64,000 bases of DNA from CAG-791 sp002449595 (lineage in GTDB: Bacteria > Bacillota > Clostridia > Lachnospirales > Lachnospiraceae), in assembly GCA_946539855.1 (NCBI GenBank), contig CAMNHV010000002.1, forward strand, positions 1 to 64,000. Reading direction: 5' to 3'. The notes beneath the pieces were generated by a model. The model saw nothing but the letters and a program-made list of their open reading frames with translations. It had not been told where the DNA came from and made no database searches. The translations under genes were made by a program, and so were the position numbers. Of the stretch, positions 55,715-64,000 are shown one piece after another; position 1 is the first letter of the stretch; each line of letters opens with the position of its first letter.

Positions 55715-57058
55715 ATGAACGATCAGAAGGTTATTTACAATGCGCGGGAACTGGGCGTTCCCAAAATGCTGATTCTGGGCCTGCAGCACATGTTCGCCAT
55801 GTTCGGTGCGACGGTCCTCGTCCCGATCATCACGGGACTGAGCGTCTCCACGACGCTGCTGTTCGCGGGCATCGCGACGCTGTTCATGCACTTCGTCACG
55901 AAGCGCAAGGTTCCCGTATTCCTCGGCTCTTCATTCGCGTTTCTGGGCGGCTACGCCATCGTCAAGCAGGCCGCGGTCGCTGCCGGCTACACAGAGCAGC
56001 AGGGCCTCGTCTACGCCTGCATCGGCGTCGCGTGCGCCGGCCTGATGTATCTGATCCTGTCCTTCGTCTGCAAGGCGTACGGCAGCCGTAAAGTTATGAA
56101 ATTCTTCCCTCCGATCGTGACCGGCCCCATCATCATCTGCGTCGGCCTGCACCTGGCCCCCTCCGCGATCGACAACTGCAATCAGAACTGGTGGATCGCT
56201 CTGGTCGCAATCGTAGTAGTAATTGTCTGCAACATCTGGGGCAAGGGCATGATCAAGATCATCCCGATCCTCCTCGGCGTCATCGCGTCCTACCTCGTCG
56301 CGGCACTGACCGGCAACGTGGACTTCAGCGGTGTCGCGAGCGCTCCGTGGTTCGGCCTTCCCATCGCGCCTGAGAGAACCGTGTTCTCCCTGATCGGCGG
56401 CAAGGCGGACATAGGCCTCATCCTCACCGCGGTCATCTCGATCCTTCCGATCGGCCTGACGACCATGATGGAGCACATCGGCGATATCAACGCGATCGGC
56501 GGAACGGTCGGCAAGGACTTCGTTGAAGATCCGGGCCTGCACAGGACGCTCATCGGCGACGGCGTCGGCACGGCGATCGCAGCCCTTTTCGGCGCTCCCG
56601 CAAATACGACTTACGGCGAGAACACCGGTGTTCTTGCGCTCACCAAAGTTTTTGATCCTGTCGTCATCGAGCTCGCGGCGGTCTACGCGATCGTCCTCAG
56701 CTTCAGCCCGAAGTTCGCGGCGATCATCACCTCCATGCCGGCAGCGACGATCGGCGGCGTCTCCATCATCCTTTACGGCATGATCGCGGCCATCGGTGTC
56801 CGCAACGTCGTCGAGAACCAGGTCAACTTCCAGGCGAGCCGCAACGTCATCATCGCGGCGCTGATCCTGTGCCTGACCATCGGCATCGAGTACTCCGCAG
56901 CAGGTTCCATCAGCTTCACGATCGGCTCCATGAACGTGAGCCTCTCCGGTCTCGCGATCGCGTCGATCGTCGGCATCGTGCTCAACGCGATCCTTCCCGG
57001 CGGAGACGAGTCATTCTCCGAGAAGCCGAAGGATGCGGCAACGCTCGGCCGGTATTGA
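55715..57058 (+). CDS. uraA: Uracil/nucleobase permease (NCS2 family)
   Basis: A 447-residue permease with about 14 membrane segments, of the nucleobase:cation symporter-2 family. The start PKMLILGLQHMFAMFGATVLVP is the family hallmark, and the signature region reads NTTYGENTGVLALTKV with the conserved Glu. The pattern favours uracil over xanthine. GGAGGGG lies before the ATG at 55715, so a 28-codon longer frame is rejected. It may be tied to pyr expression, but no PyrR-binding site was identified. A strong terminator follows about 95 bases downstream. Confidence 0.94.
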   Translation: MNDQKVIYNARELGVPKMLILGLQHMFAMFGATVLVPIITGLSVSTTLLFAGIATLFMHFVTKRKVPVFLGSSFAFLGGYAIVKQAAVAAGYTEQQGLVYACIGVACAGLMYLILSFVCKAYGSRKVMKFFPPIVTGPIIICVGLHLAPSAIDNCNQNWWIALVAIVVVIVCNIWGKGMIKIIPILLGVIASYLVAALTGNVDFSGVASAPWFGLPIAPERTVFSLIGGKADIGLILTAVISILPIGLTTMMEHIGDINAIGGTVGKDFVEDPGLHRTLIGDGVGTAIAALFGAPANTTYGENTGVLALTKVFDPVVIELAAVYAIVLSFSPKFAAIITSMPAATIGGVSIILYGMIAAIGVRNVVENQVNFQASRNVIIAALILCLTIGIEYSAAGSISFTIGSMNVSLSGLAIASIVGIVLNAILPGGDESFSEKPKDAATLGRY

Positions 57059-57150
57059 TCCTGAAGCATGCGCTTCCGGACGGATGCCGCGCAGGGCTTG
57101 GACAGGCCCGGCGAAGGAAGCCGCCGGCAGACATACCGATATGGATTTTC

Positions 57151-57187
57151 CCGCAGCCAGACAGCATCATGTCTGGCTGTGGTTTTT
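57151..57187 (+). terminator. Intrinsic terminator after uraA
   Basis: CCGCAGCCAGACA and TGTCTGGCTGTGG arms (one G-T pair), then TTTTT. The rest of the 270-base spacer holds the hom promoter and nothing else evident. Confidence 0.92.
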
Positions 57188-57269
57188 AAGAGAAAAAGAT
57201 TAGGAATATGCGCGCTCCCGGAGGGGAAAAGCGCGCTGCGCTTTTTGCGCCGGATATAGCTGGCGCCGC

Positions 57270-57298
57270 TTGTAAAGCGCTCCTGCTTCTGGTATGAT
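57270..57298 (+). promoter_or_regulatory. Sigma-A promoter for hom
   Basis: TTGTAA (57270-57275), 17 bases, TATGAT (57293-57298), with TGG directly before the -10 (extended form). Confidence 0.8.
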
Positions 57299-57328
57299 AT
57301 TTCAAATCATCAGAAAGGGCTCATCATC

Positions 57329-58531
57329 ATGACTAACATAGCGGTACTTGGATTTGGGACCGTCGGGGGCGGCGTCGTCGAACTGATCGACGCGAATCAG
57401 GACGCGATCCGAAAGCGGCTGCCGGAAGGCCTGTACGTGAAGTACATTCTGGATATCCGGAAGTTCCCGGACAGCCCGTACGGCGGGAGAGTCGTCGATG
57501 ACATTAACCGGATCCTGGAGGACCCGGAAGTCAGTGTCATCTGTGAGACGATGGGAGGCATTGAACCCGCCTTTTCTTTCACCAAATCGGCGCTCGAGCA
57601 CGGCATCAGCGTCTGCACATCCAATAAGGAACTCGTGGCTGCGCGCGGCACCCAGCTCATGGAGATCGCGAGAGCGCACGGCGCAAGTTATCTGTTTGAA
57701 GCCAGCGTCGGCGGCGGGATCCCGATCCTGCGTCCTTTAAGGGACAGCCTGGCGCAGGAAGAAATCACCGGGATCACCGGCATTCTGAACGGCACCACCA
57801 ACTACATTCTCACCAAAATGGACCAGGAAGACGCTTCCTTTGACGACGTCCTGAAGGACGCGCAGGCGAAGGGCTACGCGGAGCGGAACCCGGAGGCGGA
57901 CATCGAGGGCAAAGATGCCTGCCGCAAGATCGCGATCCTTTCCTCTATCGTCAGCGGCAAGAGCGTCCGGTATGAGGACATCCCCTGCGAGGGCATCTCG
58001 GAGATCACCAAAGCGGACCACGCGTTTGCGAAGCTCGCCGGCTGCCGCATCCGTCTCCTCGGCACGTACCGCAAAAGCGGGGAAGCGGTGTTCGCTAGGA
58101 TCGCGCCTTATCTCGTTCCGGAAGATCACCCGCTCTACAGCGTGAGCGGCGTCTTCAACGGGATCCTGATCCACGGCAACATGGTGGACGACGTCATGTT
58201 CTACGGGCAGGGCGCCGGCCGCTATCCTACGGCAAGTGCGGTCGTCTCTGACGTCATGACGCTCGCAGCCGCGGACGGCAAGTGCGTCTCCACGGAGTGG
58301 AGCGAAGAGAAGCTCACGCTCACGAACGCGGAGCGGGAGAAGAACACGTTCTTCGTGCGCCTGCCTGACAGCAGGCTGGACGCCGCGAAGCAGCTGTTCG
58401 GCGACACGATCGTCAAGACGCTCGGGAGCCTGGGCGGAGAGACCGGTCTGATCCTTGGACCGATGACAGAGGAAGTATTCGGCACTGTGATACAGGCGCT
58501 GCCGGAAGCGGCGTATCTGAGAATGCTGTAA
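57329..58531 (+). CDS. hom: Homoserine dehydrogenase
   Basis: A 400-residue enzyme reducing aspartate semialdehyde to homoserine. The N-terminal GFGTVGGGV is the cofactor loop; ASVGGGIPILRPLRDSL and GILNGTTNYILTKM are the conserved catalytic region with the Lys/Asp pair nearby; NPEADIEGKDACRKI follows. The C-terminal part is a short ACT-like domain (about 325-400), a little smaller than usual, so feedback control may be weaker or different. AAAGGG precedes the ATG. Aspartate kinase is 19 bases downstream, giving a hom-aspartate kinase operon. Confidence 0.96.
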   Translation: MTNIAVLGFGTVGGGVVELIDANQDAIRKRLPEGLYVKYILDIRKFPDSPYGGRVVDDINRILEDPEVSVICETMGGIEPAFSFTKSALEHGISVCTSNKELVAARGTQLMEIARAHGASYLFEASVGGGIPILRPLRDSLAQEEITGITGILNGTTNYILTKMDQEDASFDDVLKDAQAKGYAERNPEADIEGKDACRKIAILSSIVSGKSVRYEDIPCEGISEITKADHAFAKLAGCRIRLLGTYRKSGEAVFARIAPYLVPEDHPLYSVSGVFNGILIHGNMVDDVMFYGQGAGRYPTASAVVSDVMTLAAADGKCVSTEWSEEKLTLTNAEREKNTFFVRLPDSRLDAAKQLFGDTIVKTLGSLGGETGLILGPMTEEVFGTVIQALPEAAYLRML

Positions 58532-58550
58532 GCAGGCCGGAAGGAGCTAT

Positions 58551-59873
58551 ATGAAGAAAGTCGTAAAATTCGGCGGCAGCTCTCTCGCTGACGCGCATCA
58601 GTTCAGCAAGGTCGCCGACATCATCCACGCAGACGAATCGAGAGTATTCGTCATTCCGTCCGCACCGGGCAAGCGGTTCGACGGGGACACCAAGGTGACA
58701 GACATGCTCTACCGCTGCTATGAGAAGGCAGCGGCAGGAGAGCACTACGAGGACGAGCTGATCGCGATCCGCAGCCGTTATGACAGCATCATTCAGGAGC
58801 TTGGCCTCGAAGGCTTTACTCTTGATGAGGATTTTGCGAAGATCCGGGCGCACCTCGCCGGCACGCCGGAGCGCGACTTTGTCGCCTCCCGCGGCGAGTA
58901 CTTAAACGGCAGGATCATGGCGAGATACCTGAACTACGAGTTCATCGACGCCGCGGACGTCATCTTCTTCGATGAGGACGGCGTCTACATGCCGGAGAAG
59001 ACCGTGCGCGCCATGAGAAAGCGCCTCGAGAAGGCCGGCAAGGCCGTCATTCCCGGCTTCTACGGCATGGGTGAGGACGGCAGGGTCAGGACCTTTTCCC
59101 GCGGCGGCTCGGACGTGACGGGCTCCATCGTCGCGCGCGCCTGCAAGGCGGACGTCTATGAGAACTGGACGGACGTCTCCGGCTTCATGGTCGCGGATCC
59201 CAGGATCGTCGACCACCCGGCGCGCATCGAGACGATCACCTACAAGGAACTCAGGGAGCTCTCCTACATGGGCGCCTCCGTGCTGCATGAGGAGGCCATC
59301 TTCCCTGTGCGCAGCTACGGCATCCCGATCAACATCCGCAACACGAACCGGCCGGAGGACGACGGCACGTGGATCGTCGAGAGCACCTGCCAGAAGTCCG
59401 GCTACGTCATCACCGGCATCGCCGGCAAGAAGGGCTTCTGCGCGGTCGACATCACGAAGTCGATGATGAACTCCGAGGTCGGCTTCGGGCGCAAGGTGCT
59501 GCAGGCGTTCGAGGAGCAGGGCGTCTCCTTCGAGCACATGCCTTCCGGCATCGACACGATGACGATCGTCGTGCACGAGGATGAATTTGTCACCAAGGAG
59601 CAGAGGATCGTCTCTGCGATCCACAGGCTCGCGGCACCGGACGCGATCGAGATCGAGTCCGACATCGCACTCATCGCAGTCGTCGGCCGCGGCATGAAAT
59701 CGACGCGCGGCACGGCGGGCAGGATCTTCTCGGCGCTGGCGCACGCGCGCGTCAACGTCCGGATGATCGACCAGGGCTCGAGCGAGCTCAACATCATCAT
59801 CGGCGTGGACAACGCGGACTTCGAGGCCGCGATCCGCGCGATCTACGCGATCTTCGTCGAGACGCAGCTCTAA
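58551..59873 (+). CDS. Aspartate kinase
   Basis: A 440-residue aspartokinase, the entry step of the lysine, threonine and methionine pathways. The kinase start KVVKFGGSSLA is canonical, followed by SRGEYLNGRIMA and FSRGGSDVTGSI. Two C-terminal ACT domains (about 320-440) carry allosteric control. Length is of the monofunctional type. GGAAGGAGC precedes the ATG. Adjacent hom suggests a role in threonine/methionine supply; which of the isoenzymes (lysC- or thrA-like) it is cannot be decided from sequence. Confidence 0.95.
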   Translation: MKKVVKFGGSSLADAHQFSKVADIIHADESRVFVIPSAPGKRFDGDTKVTDMLYRCYEKAAAGEHYEDELIAIRSRYDSIIQELGLEGFTLDEDFAKIRAHLAGTPERDFVASRGEYLNGRIMARYLNYEFIDAADVIFFDEDGVYMPEKTVRAMRKRLEKAGKAVIPGFYGMGEDGRVRTFSRGGSDVTGSIVARACKADVYENWTDVSGFMVADPRIVDHPARIETITYKELRELSYMGASVLHEEAIFPVRSYGIPINIRNTNRPEDDGTWIVESTCQKSGYVITGIAGKKGFCAVDITKSMMNSEVGFGRKVLQAFEEQGVSFEHMPSGIDTMTIVVHEDEFVTKEQRIVSAIHRLAAPDAIEIESDIALIAVVGRGMKSTRGTAGRIFSALAHARVNVRMIDQGSSELNIIIGVDNADFEAAIRAIYAIFVETQL

Positions 59874-59930
59874 AATCCGGCGCCGCGCGAAGAAACATTT
59901 CAAGCAGTAAAGAACCGGGGGAAACAGATC

Positions 59931-60452
59931 ATGATCATGGACAGTTCGCACATCGAGGCGGAAGTACAAAAGAAGACAAACAAGGCATCTTACGTCCTCA
60001 GCTACGCGCTGATCGCGCTGTTCGTGATCTCACTGCTCCTGTTTTTCCTGTTCTCATTTTCCGTTCCCGGGCTCCTCAGCCTGATTCTTGCCATTGCAAC
60101 CGGGATCGGCGGTTTTATCACTTTTCAGAGGCTGCACACGGACTTCGAGTATGAGTATCTTGACGGCGAGCTGAGGATCGCCCGGATCTTCAACCGCTCG
60201 AGGCGCAAAGCCGCGGGGGCATACCAGGTGGAGAACATCGAGATCCTGGCGCCGTACGCGTCGCACCGTGTCGACTACCTCCGGAAAAACAAGAGGGGCA
60301 AGGTGCTCGACTTTTCCTCCGGAGAGGAGAGAAAGCCAGACCCCAGGTACCTCATGGCAATGAACGACGGGACGCAGCTGATCCTCGAACCGGATGAGCG
60401 CATTCTGAACGCGATCCGGCAGAAGGCGCCGCGCAAGGTGTTCTTCGACTGA
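59931..60452 (+). CDS. Uncharacterised two-TM protein
   Basis: A 173-residue membrane protein. Two hydrophobic segments (about 22-44 and 46-66) are followed by a soluble C-terminal domain of about 100 residues with alternating strands, for example FEYEYLDGELRIARIF. The soluble part resembles PH-like or YcxB-like membrane-proximal domains found in Clostridia. No catalytic motif is seen. A GGGGGAA ribosome site lies before the start ATG. Located between aspartate kinase and guaB without functional clue. Confidence 0.8.
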   Translation: MIMDSSHIEAEVQKKTNKASYVLSYALIALFVISLLLFFLFSFSVPGLLSLILAIATGIGGFITFQRLHTDFEYEYLDGELRIARIFNRSRRKAAGAYQVENIEILAPYASHRVDYLRKNKRGKVLDFSSGEERKPDPRYLMAMNDGTQLILEPDERILNAIRQKAPRKVFFD

Positions 60453-60541
60453 CGCCCCGAACAAAAAAACTGTCACTGATCCCTGCCTGGACCCCCGGCG
60501 AGGGATCCTACCCTTATTTCACGATTCGAAAGGAGATATGA

Positions 60542-61996
60542 ATGGCTGCGATCATCGGAGACAGCTTTACCTTTGACGACGTCCTCCTCGTGCCGTCCTA
60601 CTCGACGGTCATCCCGAGCGAGGTCGATCTGACGACCAACCTGACGAAGAAAATCGTACTTAACATCCCCATGATGAGCGCCTGTATGGACACCGTCACG
60701 GAGAGCCGCATGGCCATCGCAATGGCGCGGCAGGGCGGCATCGGCATGATCCACAAGAACATGTCGATCGAAGCGCAGGCAGAAGAAGTGGACAAAGTAA
60801 AACGCTCCGAAAACGGCGTCATCACCGACCCGTTCTCCCTCTCCCCGCAGAACACGCTGGCGGACGCGGAAGAGCTGATGCAGAAGTACCGCATCTCCGG
60901 CGTTCCCATCACCGAGGGAAAGAAGCTCGTCGGTATCATCACGAACCGCGATATGAAGTTCCAGGAGGACCTTACCAGAAAGATCTCCGAAGCGATGACC
61001 AGCGAGAACCTGGTCACGGCAAAAGAAGGCGTGACGCTCGAGGAAGCAAAGAAGATCCTCGGCGCCTCCCGCAAAGAGAAGCTCCCGATCGTCGATGAGA
61101 ACTACAACCTAGTCGGCCTCATCACGATCAAAGACATTGAGAAGACGATCAAGTACCCGCTCTCCGCGAAGGATTCGCAGGGACGGCTTCTGTGCGGCGC
61201 CGGTGTCGGCATCAGCGCGAACGTGCTCGAGAGAGTACAGGAGCTGGTGAACGCGCACGTCGACGTCATCGTGCTCGACTCCTCGCACGGCCACTCTGAG
61301 AACGTGCTGCGCTGCATGCGCATGATCAAGGAGAAGTTCCCGGACCTCGACGTCATCGGCGGCAACGTCGCGACGGGCGAAGGCGCGAGAGCCCTGATCG
61401 AAGCGGGCGCGGACGCAGTCAAGGTCGGCATCGGCCCCGGATCGATCTGCACGACGCGCGTCGTCACCGGCTGCGGCGTCCCCCAGATCAGCGCGATCAT
61501 GGATGCCTATGAAGTCGCGAAGCAGTACGGCATCCCGGTCATCGCGGACGGCGGCATCAAGTACTCCGGCGATATGACCAAGGCCCTGGCGGCGGGCGGC
61601 AACGTCTGCATGATGGGTTCGATCTTCGCCGGCTGCGACGAGAGCCCGGGAGAATTCGAGCTCTACCAGGGCAGAAAGTACAAAGTCTACCGCGGCATGG
61701 GTTCCATCGGCGCGATGGAGAAGGGCAGCAAGGACCGCTACTTCCAGGAGAACGCGAAGAAACTGGTGCCGGAAGGCGTCGAAGGCCGCGTCGCCTACAA
61801 GGGCACGGTCCAGGACACGATCTTCCAGCTGCTCGGCGGCATCCGCTCCGGCATGGGACTCTGCGGCGCCCGCAACATCAAGGAGCTGCAGGACACCGGC
61901 AAGTTCGTGAAGATCACGTCGGCGTCCCTGAAGGAGAGCCATCCGCACGATATCCAGATCACAAAAGAAGCACCGAATTACTCAGTAGAAGAATGA
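60542..61996 (+). CDS. guaB: IMP dehydrogenase
   Basis: A 484-residue enzyme oxidising IMP to XMP, the committed step of GMP synthesis. The catalytic loop GSICTTRVVTGCG has the nucleophile Cys303. Two CBS domains (about 90-205) sit in the barrel, for example SGVPITEGKKLVG. The barrel segments DSSHGHSE and GNVATGEGARAL are conserved. AAAGGAGATATGA provides the ribosome site. No purine riboswitch was recognised upstream. A long-stem RNA element starts seven bases after the stop. Confidence 0.97.
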   Translation: MAAIIGDSFTFDDVLLVPSYSTVIPSEVDLTTNLTKKIVLNIPMMSACMDTVTESRMAIAMARQGGIGMIHKNMSIEAQAEEVDKVKRSENGVITDPFSLSPQNTLADAEELMQKYRISGVPITEGKKLVGIITNRDMKFQEDLTRKISEAMTSENLVTAKEGVTLEEAKKILGASRKEKLPIVDENYNLVGLITIKDIEKTIKYPLSAKDSQGRLLCGAGVGISANVLERVQELVNAHVDVIVLDSSHGHSENVLRCMRMIKEKFPDLDVIGGNVATGEGARALIEAGADAVKVGIGPGSICTTRVVTGCGVPQISAIMDAYEVAKQYGIPVIADGGIKYSGDMTKALAAGGNVCMMGSIFAGCDESPGEFELYQGRKYKVYRGMGSIGAMEKGSKDRYFQENAKKLVPEGVEGRVAYKGTVQDTIFQLLGGIRSGMGLCGARNIKELQDTGKFVKITSASLKESHPHDIQITKEAPNYSVEE

Positions 61997-62002
61997 TTTA
62001 AA

Positions 62003-62128
62003 GCGCCCACCAGCCCGCGCCGGGACGCACTCTCGGCTCGAAGCGCTCGTCCAGCGGTACTAAGGCCGCAAAGGACGCGGCCTAAGGACCGGGACTCGTC
62101 GCAACGCCCGGCGCGGGCAGGTGGGCGC
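62003..62128 (+). ncRNA. Candidate structured RNA with 21-bp closing stem
   Basis: Outer arms GCGCCCACC (62003-62011) and GGTGGGCGC (62120-62128), one A-A mismatch, then a 12-bp perfect helix (62013-62024 with 62107-62118). Inside: TCTCGG (62031-62036) with CCGGGA (62089-62094), and AGGCCGC/GCGGCCT hairpin around AAAGGAC near 62063-62083. No T-tract follows. It lies between guaB and glnS. No match to the T-box, SRP or 6S signatures was found. It may be a trans-acting RNA or a glnS leader. Confidence 0.5.
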
Positions 62129-62173
62129 CTATACACAGTCAATGAACAATAAAAATAGAATGGAATAAGTAAG

Positions 62174-63844
<1,671 letters not shown>

Positions 63845-63878
63845 GAGTCATGAAAGACAAGGAAAGGCAAATAAGAAA

Positions 63879-63907
63879 CGGCCGCAGGAGATCCTGCGGC
63901 CGAGCTT
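63879..63907 (+). terminator. Intrinsic terminator after glnS
   Basis: CGGCCGCAGG and CCTGCGGCCG arms, loop AGAT, then AGCTTTT. The remaining bases to the right edge show no gene. Confidence 0.88.
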
Positions 63908-64000
63908 TTGGGTTGAGCGATATAGTCGAATGTGCAGCTGTCTGTGTCCGAAGATTGTGAAGGGACGGATGCGTGAGCGGCTGATCAGAGCTGCCGCATC

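Noticed and set aside
62052..62062. GCGGTACTAA resembling the 3' end of 23S rRNA
   Set aside because: Only a few bases match, the surrounding sequence does not, and no other rRNA sequence is present.

Overview
The window is about 60% GC and gene-dense. It reads as chromosomal DNA of a high-GC member of the Clostridia, most likely Lachnospiraceae-like. This placement is inferred from family content: a DUF4250 protein, a long single-chain PurL, class III fructose-1,6-bisphosphatase, type-2 OMP decarboxylase, QueH, M29 aminopeptidase, a clpC-radA pair, GlnRS and Shine-Dalgarno-rich starts. No rRNA, phage, insertion sequence or CRISPR array was seen. One tRNA (Trp, CCA) is present. Because of the GC-rich codon pattern, most long antiparallel open frames are shadows of real genes.

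Layout. 0-3.2 kb, minus strand: a heterodimeric ABC exporter, whose second subunit runs off the left edge. 3.6-8.6 kb: a sugar-acid block (PfkB-type 2-keto-3-deoxygluconate kinase-like protein, 6-phosphogluconate dehydrogenase, a mannonate-oxidoreductase-like SDR and a LarA-family nickel racemase homologue). 8.6-12.8 kb: small accessory genes (an orphan basic protein, a YbaK deacylase, an esterase, azlCD and DUF4250), with several degenerate tandem repeats in the spacers. 12.8-17.1 kb: valS behind a foldable leader, and folC. 17.1-23.7 kb: a 57-aa coupled ORF, a candidate structured RNA and an envelope-type cassette (zinc-ribbon/TPR membrane protein, MBOAT acyltransferase, SGNH hydrolase-like protein, small protein, TPR lipoprotein). 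23.7-31.3 kb: pyrF, pyrE, a small membrane protein, an M29 aminopeptidase and purE-M-N-D. 31.4-38.2 kb: an SH3 membrane protein, a GntR regulator with an operator-like palindrome on its promoter, clpC, radA and a lipid-kinase-like gene. 38.2-41.9 kb: fumC and a glycogen debranching enzyme. 41.9-49.2 kb: tRNA-Trp, a TetR regulator overlapping purL, queH and argS. 49.2-54.9 kb: an ATP:corrinoid adenosyltransferase-like gene, dapA, dapB, fbp, hisA and, on the minus strand, a cold-shock gene. 55.2-63.9 kb: a YerC/TrpR-like regulator, uracil permease, hom, aspartate kinase, a two-TM protein, guaB, a long-stem RNA element and glnS.

How the genes work together. Most are housekeeping: pyrimidine (pyrF, pyrE, uracil uptake) and purine (purE, M, N, D, L and guaB) synthesis, the aspartate family (aspartate kinase, hom, dapA, dapB), three aminoacyl-tRNA synthetases, folate polyglutamylation, central carbon metabolism (gnd, fbp, fumC), protein quality control and DNA repair. 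The less ordinary parts are the sugar-acid block with its LarA homologue, the MBOAT/SGNH/TPR cassette, and several noncoding segments with strong base-pairing (12.8, 17.3, 38.2-38.3, 51.6, 55.6 and 62.0 kb).

Limits. All coordinates, translations and pairings were read by eye. Family names come from recognised motifs and architecture; no database or folding program was run. Where a start codon was chosen over a longer open frame, the reason is given in the entry.
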